Assembly: GCA_900541505.1 (NCBI GenBank)
Contig: UQKK01000004.1
Span: forward strand, 91,039 to 155,038
Origin: an uncultured Ruminococcus sp.
GTDB taxonomy: Bacteria; Bacillota; Clostridia; Lachnospirales; Lachnospiraceae
Reading direction: 5' to 3'
DNA: 64,000 bases
Shown: in pieces, positions 41,641 through 48,987 of the stretch
How positions within the stretch are numbered: position 1 is the stretch's first letter
Layout: every line of letters starts with the position of its first letter
The notes under the pieces: generated by a model
Database searches by the model: none
The model's input: the letters and a program-made list of their open reading frames with translations, nothing else
Told to the model about the DNA's origin: nothing
Translations under genes and position numbers: made by a program

Positions 41641-42627
41641 CTACAGTCCTTTGCCAATCCAGTCCGCTACATTGTCTTTATCAACAATCGTTGTTTCCAG
41701 TTCCCAGCGCGCGTCCACGCCGTCTCCTTCGAGAATCTCATATGCTGCCTGCATACCTTCCGGTGCACAGTATGGATAAAATACAGTAAAGAACATATTT
41801 CCCGCTTCGATTTCTTTGAAAGCGTCCTCTGAGCCGTCCATGCCGACAATCAGGATTTCTTCATCTTCACGCCCTGCTGCGCGCAGTGCCTCTAACGCTC
41901 CCAATGCCATTTCATCGTTGTGGCAGTAGATAGCATCGATTTCTCCAGGACCGAATCTCTGCAGCGTATCGTCCATAAATGTCATCGCATCTTCTCTCAG
42001 ATAATCACAGTACTGTGTAGCAATGATTTCCATATCTGGATATTCTGCTTCCAACTGCTCCGCGAATCCGTCATGTCTGTCGATGGTAGCGGATGCACCC
42101 GCTGTCCCCTGAATCTCCACAATTTTACCTTTTCCATCGAGCGCTTCCGCCAGCTTATCTGCTGAAGCCACACCCATCGGTTTATTTTCCGCGCCGATAA
42201 AGCAGGTTACATCACATTCTACATTTCTGTCCAGTGTGACAACCGGGATTCCCTGGTCCATAGCCTTCTGGCATACAGGAGTCAGCGCATCGGATGTCAG
42301 CGGTGATATAATCAGAAGGTCAATACCACGCGCGAGAAGGTCTTCTACATCCTGTGCCTGTGTAGCGGAATCATTTTGCCCGTCTGTAGCGATGACTTCA
42401 AATTCCGGATAATTTTCCTCTGCATAAGCTACATTTTCATCTACCATAGCTACCCGGAAGGGATGGTTCATTGTACCCTGGGAAAGTCCAATCGTATACT
42501 TTTTCTCCCCGTCACCGGATGAGCCGCTGTCTCCGTCAGACCCACCTGAATTTCCGTTGCTGCATCCTGCCGCCATAGTTGCCACCATTGCCAAGCAAAG
42601 AATTGCACTCATCATTTTCTTTTTCAT
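41641..42627 (-). CDS. Sugar-binding lipoprotein (RbsB-like)
   Basis: Periplasmic-binding-protein family 4 lipoprotein of 328 aa. The signal peptide ends in lipobox MAAGCSNG, with the lipidated Cys about residue 22, followed by a Gly/Ser/Asp-rich tether. KYTIGLSQGTMNHPF begins the mature domain, and VVTLDRNVEC and HNDEMALGALEAL are typical ribose/galactose-binding motifs. It captures the sugar outside the membrane. The start at 42627 is set by GGAGG 8 bases upstream; the ATG two codons earlier is too close to it. Confidence 0.93.
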   Translation of the reverse strand: MKKKMMSAILCLAMVATMAAGCSNGNSGGSDGDSGSSGDGEKKYTIGLSQGTMNHPFRVAMVDENVAYAEENYPEFEVIATDGQNDSATQAQDVEDLLARGIDLLIISPLTSDALTPVCQKAMDQGIPVVTLDRNVECDVTCFIGAENKPMGVASADKLAEALDGKGKIVEIQGTAGASATIDRHDGFAEQLEAEYPDMEIIATQYCDYLREDAMTFMDDTLQRFGPGEIDAIYCHNDEMALGALEALRAAGREDEEILIVGMDGSEDAFKEIEAGNMFFTVFYPYCAPEGMQAAYEILEGDGVDARWELETTIVDKDNVADWIGKGL

Positions 42628-42692
42628 CCACATGTCCTCCTTTTTCTTGTGAATTTGTTGTATACTAAAGCACTCTGTGTGCCTTTAGTCTC

Positions 42693-43667
42693 CTATGCAT
42701 GCTTTTTTGTTTTGCGCTCCAGCAGCACTGCCAAAATAATAATGACACCCTGAATGACTTTCTGTATGAACGGTGAGATACCGAGGAGATTTAAAATATT
42801 ATTGATGACAGAAATCAGGCAGGCGCCAATCAATGTTCCTGTGACACTTCCGCTTCCCCCCGCTGTGCTGGCACCTCCGATATAAACCATGGCAAGCGCA
42901 TCCAGTTCATACCCCTCTCCTGCCTCCGGCTGCCCGATTCCCAATCTGGAAATGAAGATAATGGCAGACAGAGCGGACAAAAATCCTGTGATTACAAAGC
43001 ACAGCGTCTCAACTCTTTTTGTGTTAATACCGCACAATCTCGCCGCCTCCCGGCTGTCTCCCAGTGCATAGACACTGCGTCCAAAAGAGGTGTACTTTAA
43101 TATATAAAATGCCACAAAGAAAACTGCCAGGAAAATATAGGCCGGTACGGGAATCTCAAATATGCTGCCCTGCCCCAGGAAAGAAAAGTCTGTCCCGGAG
43201 TCCGTCCAGCTCTGCGGCGCACCGTTTGCCAGATAGCGGGCAACACCTCTTAACGCTGTCATAGTGCCAAGCGTCATGATGAACGGCGCCAGACCTCCCC
43301 TTGTAACTCCGATTCCGTTTATCAGACCAAGGCAGGCGCCAATGATAAGTCCCGTAACCAGAGTAATCGCCGGTGAAATTCCTTTCTGCAGCATCATAGC
43401 GCAGGATACTGCAACTACGCCGACTATAGAACCGACTGACAAGTCCACACCGCCTGTCAATACAACAAAGGTCATTCCCATGGCAATGATTCCATTTAAC
43501 GAAACCGAGCGCACGACGTTGACGATATTCGCCGGTTTTAAAAAATTAGGGGAAATGGCGGCTGCAATAATGCAAATTAAAATCAAAGCCCACAAAATTC
43601 CCATTGCCTTCAAATTTTTCACAAGCAACTTACTTCCACCGTAATTCTTTTCTTTTGTCTTCCCCAT
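42693..43667 (-). CDS. Sugar ABC importer permease (RbsC-like)
   Basis: 324 aa with about ten hydrophobic helices. NGIIAMGMTFVVLTGGVDLSVG and GINTKRVE are signatures of RbsC-type permeases. It is the first gene of the operon permease - binding protein - ATPase - kinase - aldolase, an order that differs from the usual rbs arrangement. AGGAGG precedes the ATG. The promoter and a palindromic operator lie immediately upstream. Confidence 0.94.
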   Translation of the reverse strand: MGKTKEKNYGGSKLLVKNLKAMGILWALILICIIAAAISPNFLKPANIVNVVRSVSLNGIIAMGMTFVVLTGGVDLSVGSIVGVVAVSCAMMLQKGISPAITLVTGLIIGACLGLINGIGVTRGGLAPFIMTLGTMTALRGVARYLANGAPQSWTDSGTDFSFLGQGSIFEIPVPAYIFLAVFFVAFYILKYTSFGRSVYALGDSREAARLCGINTKRVETLCFVITGFLSALSAIIFISRLGIGQPEAGEGYELDALAMVYIGGASTAGGSGSVTGTLIGACLISVINNILNLLGISPFIQKVIQGVIIILAVLLERKTKKHA

Positions 43668-43692
43668 AATAAACCTCCTGCTGATTTATAAC

Positions 43693-43709
43693 AAATGTAT
43701 GATACATTT
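43693..43709. promoter_or_regulatory. GntR-type operator of the sugar operon
   Basis: AAATGTAT-G-ATACATTT is a perfect 17-bp palindrome placed over the predicted transcription start. The core TGTATGATACA fits HutC-type GntR sites and recurs at 46854-46864. Confidence 0.75.
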
Positions 43710-43738
43710 AATATATATTAATCATTCCAAAAAGTCAA
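43710..43738 (-). promoter_or_regulatory. Promoter of the sugar uptake operon
   Basis: Minus strand TTGACT (43733-43738), 17 bases, TATATT (43710-43715), abutting the operator. Confidence 0.7.
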
Positions 43739-43809
43739 TACTTTTATATCTTTTGCCCAAAAACTTGCATAATGCACAAAAATTTATAAACATTTTCTAC
43801 AATCCAAAC

Positions 43810-43864
43810 AAAAAAAGCCCTTTCAGAATCAGAAATGATATCTGCATCTAAAAGAGCTTTTTTT
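43810..43864. terminator. Bidirectional terminator after the DUF1349 gene
   Basis: AAAAAAAGCCCTTTCAGA (43810-43827) pairs with TCTAAAAGAGCTTTTTTT (43847-43864), with T-runs on either strand. A second small hairpin ACTCGC-aa-GCGAGT lies at about 43868-43881. Confidence 0.8.
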
Positions 43865-43887
43865 CAAGACTCGCAAGCGAGTACTTT

Positions 43888-44502
43888 TTATAAAATCGGC
43901 GGGTCCTCATGCTGCGCTTTATCGGGCTGTGTTGTTATCCACCTTGTAAATTTTACTTTTAAATCTTTCCTCAAGGGCGCGCACACCATGGGACCGCCTT
44001 TCATGCCATTTTCAAAAGGAAATCTCGAGAGACGTACGGTTATCCACCTGCTGCCCGGCGTGCGCACACGAATCAGGACCGCATCTCTGAAAGGAGATAC
44101 CCGAAATGTCACTTCTTCTCCTTCCCACGAAGGGACCGGAAAATTGGAACAATCCGAAAATCCGTCTGTTGTCACGATAGAAATATTCGGCTCCCCGTCT
44201 ATCACCTCTATCCCTGCTTTTATCCAGTGCAATTCATCATACATGACCATCATACCCGCCTGGTCATACAGCTCAGTGAAATCTTTTAACTGGAATGTCA
44301 CTTCCATGGCTTCCTCACGTGTAAATTCTTTGAGAAGCGCATGACCATTCCTGTGAACAAAATCATAGAGTGTTTTTTCCCAGTAATCACTCTCCTGCAC
44401 TGCCTGTACTGTCATATGGTTTTCTTTCATTTCCACTGCCGCAGGCTCATTTGTCCATGTCCCTTCTGTCCATGAAATGTCTTTGTATAATGCCTCCATC
44501 AT
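43888..44502 (-). CDS. DUF1349 (concanavalin-A-like) protein
   Basis: 204 aa soluble protein of the DUF1349 family. FTELYDQAGMMVMYDELHWI and VTTDGFSDCSN are its typical blocks; the family has a jelly-roll fold and is often encoded in carbohydrate-use clusters, with a sugar-binding role suspected. It is the last gene of the DeoR operon, its ATG directly after the TAG of the PHP gene, with GGGAGG 8 bases upstream. No signal peptide is seen. Confidence 0.85.
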   Translation of the reverse strand: MMEALYKDISWTEGTWTNEPAAVEMKENHMTVQAVQESDYWEKTLYDFVHRNGHALLKEFTREEAMEVTFQLKDFTELYDQAGMMVMYDELHWIKAGIEVIDGEPNISIVTTDGFSDCSNFPVPSWEGEEVTFRVSPFRDAVLIRVRTPGSRWITVRLSRFPFENGMKGGPMVCAPLRKDLKVKFTRWITTQPDKAQHEDPPIL

Positions 44503-45387
44503 CTAATCTCCTCCCATCTTTCTTTTTAATTCTCTGTATATCTGCTCTTCCATCCCATATGTATCCATCTTCCCCAGGGAGATGGACGGCTTTGTCTTAC
44601 CATGGAAATCACTGCCCGCAGTGATAAGCAGATTGCGCTCCTGCGCCCATTTTAAGTAAAATCCGGTCTGTTCTTTTGAATGATAGCTGCTGAACACTTC
44701 CATCCCGCAGACTCCTTTGGAGCAAATACCTTCTAACAGTTTCTCATCTTCTTTGACATTATTTCCGGGGTGCGCAAGAATCGGGATACCGCCGGATTCC
44801 AGGATGACTGCAACCGCGCTTTCCAGAGAGATAAATTCTATGGGAACATACGCGATTTTCCCCTGAGAACACCAATCCCAATAAAAATTGACAAAGGGAT
44901 TGTCACTCCTTGTTCCCCCTGGCAAATATTCCTTTAGCAATTCATGATTGCAGGAATCCATAAGCGCCGTTTCCGCAATCACCTCTCCGGTCAGCACCCC
45001 ATCATGCGCCAATGACAACGCCACCTCGTGATTGATTTTTACCCCTGCCGCCTCCACAAGCTCCACTCTCTTTGTGGAAGCCTCCTGTTCCTTCGCCAGT
45101 AATTCTTTTTCAATCGCTCTGTATTTCTCATACTCTGTATCAATCCCATACCCCAGAACATGCAGGTCTGTGCCCTGAAAGGTGCAGTCCAGTTCTACTG
45201 CGGGTATCAGTTCTATCCCCAAGTGTTCTGCCTTCTGTGCAGCCAGTTTATATGCCCTTGTGCTGTTGTGGTCTGCAATCGCCACTGTTTTCAATCCCGC
45301 TCTGCCGCAAAGCTCCATTAATTCATCCGGCATGAACTCCCCATCGTTACTGATAAAGGTGTGCATATGTAAATCCAGCCAACTCAC
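44503..45387 (-). CDS. PHP-domain phosphoesterase
   Basis: 294 aa metal-dependent phosphoesterase of the PHP (polymerase and histidinol phosphatase) superfamily, similar to YciV/RNase AM. Metal ligands are visible in order: DLHMHT (HxH), ADHNST, VELDC, LAHPGNN and SDFHGK. Substrates in this group include nucleotide 3',5'-bisphosphates and short RNAs; here the DeoR operon suggests a sugar- or nucleotide-phosphate. The start is GTG at 45387, overlapping the stop of the acetyltransferase gene (GTGA), with AAGGAGG 9 bases upstream; further upstream the frame runs through the neighbour. Confidence 0.88.
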   Translation of the reverse strand: MSWLDLHMHTFISNDGEFMPDELMELCGRAGLKTVAIADHNSTRAYKLAAQKAEHLGIELIPAVELDCTFQGTDLHVLGYGIDTEYEKYRAIEKELLAKEQEASTKRVELVEAAGVKINHEVALSLAHDGVLTGEVIAETALMDSCNHELLKEYLPGGTRSDNPFVNFYWDWCSQGKIAYVPIEFISLESAVAVILESGGIPILAHPGNNVKEDEKLLEGICSKGVCGMEVFSSYHSKEQTGFYLKWAQERNLLITAGSDFHGKTKPSISLGKMDTYGMEEQIYRELKRKMGGD

Positions 45388-45986
45388 TGTACACTCCTCC
45401 TTTCTGCTTCCCTCTCCTCTTCTGAAATGGAACGAATCACCCTGCATGGGTTTCCTGCCGCAACAACACCGGATGGGATATCGCGTGTCACCACACTGCC
45501 GGCGCCCACAATCGTATCGTCTCCAATCGTCACGCCGGGCAAAACAACCACATTGCCCCCGAACCACACATCGTTTCCCACCACGATTTTCTTGGCATAT
45601 TCCAGCCCTGCTGCCCTCAAGTCATAACTGAGCGGATGACCTGCTGTATAAAATCCGCAGTTGGGACCGATAAAGACATTATCTCCGAAAATAACTTCCG
45701 CCTCATCCGTTATCACACATCCGTGGTTGGCATAAAAATTCTTTCCTATTTTGATATTATATCCATAGTCGCACCAAAACGATGGTTCTATCAGAAAGTC
45801 CCCATCCGTCCTGCCTAATATCTTCAAAAGTGTCTGCTTTCGCTCTTCCTGATGTGCCGGAGGGCACATGTTAAAGGAATAGCATAAATTTTTACAGTAG
45901 ATGCGTTCCTGTATTAACTTTTCATCGTAATTCGCATTATATAAGAGTCCTTTTTGACCTTTCTCTTTTTCACTCATCTTCGTCAT
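45384..45986 (-). CDS. Maltose/galactoside O-acetyltransferase-like hexapeptide enzyme
   Basis: 200 aa left-handed beta-helix acetyltransferase, a paralogue of the one at 20333-20947. YTAGHPLSYD contains the catalytic His, VVLPGVTIGD the hexapeptide pattern, and VVAAGNPCRVI the CoA site. It probably acetylates a sugar taken up by the neighbouring system, as thiogalactoside transacetylase does in lac operons. The ATG at 45986 is 9 bases after GGAGG; the frame continues upstream into the DeoR gene. Confidence 0.9.
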   Translation of the reverse strand: MTKMSEKEKGQKGLLYNANYDEKLIQERIYCKNLCYSFNMCPPAHQEERKQTLLKILGRTDGDFLIEPSFWCDYGYNIKIGKNFYANHGCVITDEAEVIFGDNVFIGPNCGFYTAGHPLSYDLRAAGLEYAKKIVVGNDVWFGGNVVVLPGVTIGDDTIVGAGSVVTRDIPSGVVAAGNPCRVIRSISEEEREAERRSVQ

Positions 45987-46003
45987 TTCTATTTTCCTCC
46001 GGA

Positions 46004-46777
46004 TTATCTCTCTTTCCATTCCCATATGATTGGGTAGCCTTTCTTCTGCGCCTCCTCCTTGTATACCATATTTAACTCTTTGTCCGTCAGCACTGCTGAC
46101 ACCTCATTTAGAGAGCAGATATGGGACAGATATGTATGTCCGAATTTACTGCTGTCGGCAAGTATATAGGAATACTTTGCATGTCCTATCATCGCTTTTT
46201 TGATTTCCATCTGGGGATAACCAATCCCTGTAATTCCATAATCATAATCAATGCCATTGACTCCGATAAATGCTTTGTCAACTTCATATCCGTTTATCTG
46301 CTCCAAAGCCTCCGCTCCGACGGTAGCTGACAGATTTGAAGCAGCCTCTCCTCCGATAACGCGCAGAGAGATATGTTCCATCTGCATAACCTCCGTCGCA
46401 AGCAGGAGGCTGTTCGTAATAATCCTGACTTGCTTTTCTCTGCTTTTTTTCATTTCTCTTGCCAGATACAGACAGGTTGTCGCATCGTCCATAAATATCG
46501 TGTCATGGTCCTCCACAAGATGGTAAGCCATCTTTGCGATATAGATTTTATGATAGAGATTACTGTACACTAAGTCTTTGACATTATCTGTCACAAAGTT
46601 TTTACCGATTTTCACAGCACCGCCGCGGGTTCTCTTCAGCAGCCCCTGCTCTGCCATGGTATTTAAATCTCTTCGTATCGTCGCTTCTGTACAGTGAAAA
46701 TTTTGGCTTAATGTACTCACTTTTACATAGCCCGCTCTTTCCAACTCCTGCAAAATGATTTTTTTACGTTCCTGCAT
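46004..46777 (-). CDS. DeoR-family transcriptional regulator
   Basis: 257 aa sugar-operon regulator. An N-terminal winged helix (TEATIRRDLNTMAEQGLL) is followed by the DeoRC sugar-phosphate sensor domain with FMDDATTCLYLA and AFIGVNGID. Such proteins are usually repressors released by a phosphorylated sugar. It opens an operon with an acetyltransferase, PHP phosphoesterase and DUF1349 protein. Its upstream region holds inverted repeats and a GntR-type operator, so it may be under control of the neighbouring GntR protein. Confidence 0.93.
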   Translation of the reverse strand: MQERKKIILQELERAGYVKVSTLSQNFHCTEATIRRDLNTMAEQGLLKRTRGGAVKIGKNFVTDNVKDLVYSNLYHKIYIAKMAYHLVEDHDTIFMDDATTCLYLAREMKKSREKQVRIITNSLLLATEVMQMEHISLRVIGGEAASNLSATVGAEALEQINGYEVDKAFIGVNGIDYDYGITGIGYPQMEIKKAMIGHAKYSYILADSSKFGHTYLSHICSLNEVSAVLTDKELNMVYKEEAQKKGYPIIWEWKER

Positions 46778-47154
46778 GAAATCTTTCCTTCTATTTTTTC
46801 ACCCCTGATATATTGCCATTCTTATATATCTGTGATAATATAAATATATTATTTGTATGATACATTTATATTGTATCACAGTAATTGTACATAATCCAGG
46901 TATTTTTATTGCACTCTTCGGTCTGCAATGCCGAACCGGAACGCCTCACCAAGGCAAGTGCCTTTGCGGACGGCGGCAAAGTAGAAACTGCAGCGACCGA
47001 ATTGATACTTTTCCAGTAATTGGTAAAAGATGTTTGAATACCTTATCTATTTGCGATACTATTGAAGCAAAGAAACCAGCTCAATCCGCCGTATTTGCAG
47101 CGTTTGTCCATTTCACTTCGGGCGGAAATTTATTTTGGGAAAGGAACTGTTAAA
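46778..47154. promoter_or_regulatory. Divergent DeoR/GntR control region
   Basis: Contains operator TGTATGATACA (46854-46864), a shorter TGTATCACA (46872-46880), and an 8-bp inverted pair CTGTGATA (46830-46837) / TATCACAG (46874-46881) around it. From 46905 to 47000 nested hairpins (ATTGCA/TGCAAT, GCCG/CGGC, AAGGCA/TGCCTT) form part of the ~270-base GntR leader. No coding region is supported; no known riboswitch core was recognised. Confidence 0.5.
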
Positions 47155-47967
47155 TTGGACATCGATTACTTCAAAGAAACCTTTCACTTTTCTCAGGGAA
47201 GTGATTCACCATTATATGAGCAGCTTGCATCGTATATAAAAATACAGATTCAAGCCGGCATTTTAAAACCGGGTGACCAGATGATTCCCGAGACGAATCT
47301 CTGTCAGATTTTAAATATCAGCCGTACCACCGTCCGGCAATGTATGGACCGTTTAGTGGAGGAAGGTCTTCTCGTCCGCTACCGCGGCAGAGGTTCTTTT
47401 ATCGCAGACGCAAAAATGAAGCGCAATATCAATTATCTCTATAATTTCACAGAGAATATGAAGGAATTGGGAGCAATTCCCAATTCTGACGTTATAAAAA
47501 GCGAGGTCACGGACGCCGATGATTTTATAAGGGAGCAGCTGAAGCTTCCGCGAACACAGACAAAAGTCTTTAAACTATATCGCCTTCGCTGCGCGAATAA
47601 CGAACCTGTCCTCTTTGAAAAGACGTTCATTCCCTATTATCTGTGTGAAGGTATTGAGCAATTCAATTTTTCTTCTGTTTCCCTGTACAATACTTTGAAT
47701 GAACGCTATGCATTGAACCTATACAGAGCGACTGAGACCATTGAGGCAATCATTATCAATAAGGATGAAGCAAATCTTTTAAAATGTGCTGCGAAAGTAC
47801 CCGGCTATAAAATTCAGCGTATCTCTTATTTAGATTCCGGGTTCATCTTTGAGTTTACGACCTCCATCACGAGGGCAGATAAATGTGTATTTCAGCTGGA
47901 GCTTTATAAAAATACCAATTCCAGCAAAAATCCTGTCAATATACGCCGTCAGGTAACATTGTCCTGA
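47155..47967 (+). CDS. GntR/HutC-family transcriptional regulator
   Basis: 270 aa. The N-terminal GntR winged helix shows PLYEQLASYIKIQI and ISRTTVRQCMDRLVEEGLL; the C-terminal UTRA ligand domain covers about residues 95-255 (FKLYRLRCANNEPVLFEKTF). HutC members sense sugars or phosphosugars. The start is TTG at 47155, since AAAGGA lies 9 bases before it and the family begins at this point; 31 codons upstream are open but lack a ribosome site. The operator TGTATGATACA upstream of this gene pair and of the sugar operon is its probable target. Confidence 0.9.
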   Translation: MDIDYFKETFHFSQGSDSPLYEQLASYIKIQIQAGILKPGDQMIPETNLCQILNISRTTVRQCMDRLVEEGLLVRYRGRGSFIADAKMKRNINYLYNFTENMKELGAIPNSDVIKSEVTDADDFIREQLKLPRTQTKVFKLYRLRCANNEPVLFEKTFIPYYLCEGIEQFNFSSVSLYNTLNERYALNLYRATETIEAIIINKDEANLLKCAAKVPGYKIQRISYLDSGFIFEFTTSITRADKCVFQLELYKNTNSSKNPVNIRRQVTLS

Positions 47968-47984
47968 CAGATATCCGTACATCC

Positions 47985-48016
47985 GGGGAGGCTTTGTTTT
48001 TAAGCCTCCCCTTTTT
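47985..48016 (+). terminator. Terminator of the gntR gene
   Basis: GGGGAGGCTT / AAGCCTCCCC stem with a 7-base loop followed by TTTTT; strong and canonical. Confidence 0.92.
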
Positions 48017-48045
48017 CTGAAAATGCCAGCGATTTCCCTGTACTT

Positions 48046-48975
48046 CTATATTTCCTTGTACTTTTCTTTTTCCATCTTTGTGCAAAATCCATAGCTTTGT
48101 ATCATATTGCGGATTTCATCAACATATTCCTCGCTGTGAGGTTTTACATCCTGCATGGTATAATCTAAACCGCAGGACTGATATTTCCCGCTGCCATACT
48201 GATGAAATGGCAGAATATCATAATTGCGGATACCAAATCTCTGCAGGATATCAATCATATCAAGAATCTGCTGTTTTGTATCATTCACTCCCGGTATCAT
48301 AGGTGTTCTGACAAAGATATTGGCTTTCTTCTCAGACAACCACTCCAGATTTTTCAATATCCGGTCATTTTCTCTCCCTGTCCACACTTTGTGAGTCTGA
48401 CTGTCCGCTGCTTTCATGTCATATAAAAATAAATCAGTCACTGAAAGCACGCTCTCCAAGTTTTCTCTCGGAACATCCCCCGTTGTCTCTATCGCCGTGT
48501 GGATTCCGGCTTCTTTGCATGCTTTAAGCAGTTCAAAAGCAAACCCTGACTGCAGCAGAGGTTCCCCTCCGGACAGTGTGATTCCGCCTCCGCTCTGAAT
48601 ATAGAAAGGGGTATCCTTTGCGACTTCTTTAAAAACCGCCTCCACTTCCATCCATTTTCCTTTTACAGAAAGAGCTTTTGTGGGACATTGTTCTACCCAG
48701 CCCAAATTTCCCGGTATACAGCGTTCCCAATGGACATGGAGTCCGTTCTCATTTGTCACCTCACCGTTTTTACACGCTTTCACACAGGTAAGGCAGCCGA
48801 TGCATCGGGAAGGAGCGTAAAACAACTGCTCCCCTTCCTTCCATGACTCCGGATTGGAGCACCATTTACAGCGAAGCGGACAGCCCTTTAAGAAGACAAC
48901 CGTGCGTATGCCCGGACCATCATGGATGCTGTATCTCTGTATATCAAAAACATTGCCTTTTTTATCTTCTCTCAT
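48046..48975 (-). CDS. Glycyl-radical enzyme activating protein (radical SAM)
   Basis: 309 aa activase that installs the glycyl radical on the partner enzyme encoded upstream. Cys32, Cys36 and Cys39 in GCPLRCKWC bind the radical-SAM cluster. An inserted ferredoxin-like region has one complete motif (Cys58, 61, 64, 68 in CIGCLTCVKAC). The second expected motif is reduced to Cys86 and Cys97 (CIPGNLGWVEQC), so one auxiliary cluster is probably lost. SGGEPLLQ is the GGE SAM motif. The gene follows the enzyme gene by 12 bases. Confidence 0.92.
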   Translation of the reverse strand: MREDKKGNVFDIQRYSIHDGPGIRTVVFLKGCPLRCKWCSNPESWKEGEQLFYAPSRCIGCLTCVKACKNGEVTNENGLHVHWERCIPGNLGWVEQCPTKALSVKGKWMEVEAVFKEVAKDTPFYIQSGGGITLSGGEPLLQSGFAFELLKACKEAGIHTAIETTGDVPRENLESVLSVTDLFLYDMKAADSQTHKVWTGRENDRILKNLEWLSEKKANIFVRTPMIPGVNDTKQQILDMIDILQRFGIRNYDILPFHQYGSGKYQSCGLDYTMQDVKPHSEEYVDEIRNMIQSYGFCTKMEKEKYKEI

Positions 48976-48987
48976 AATGCCTCCTCT

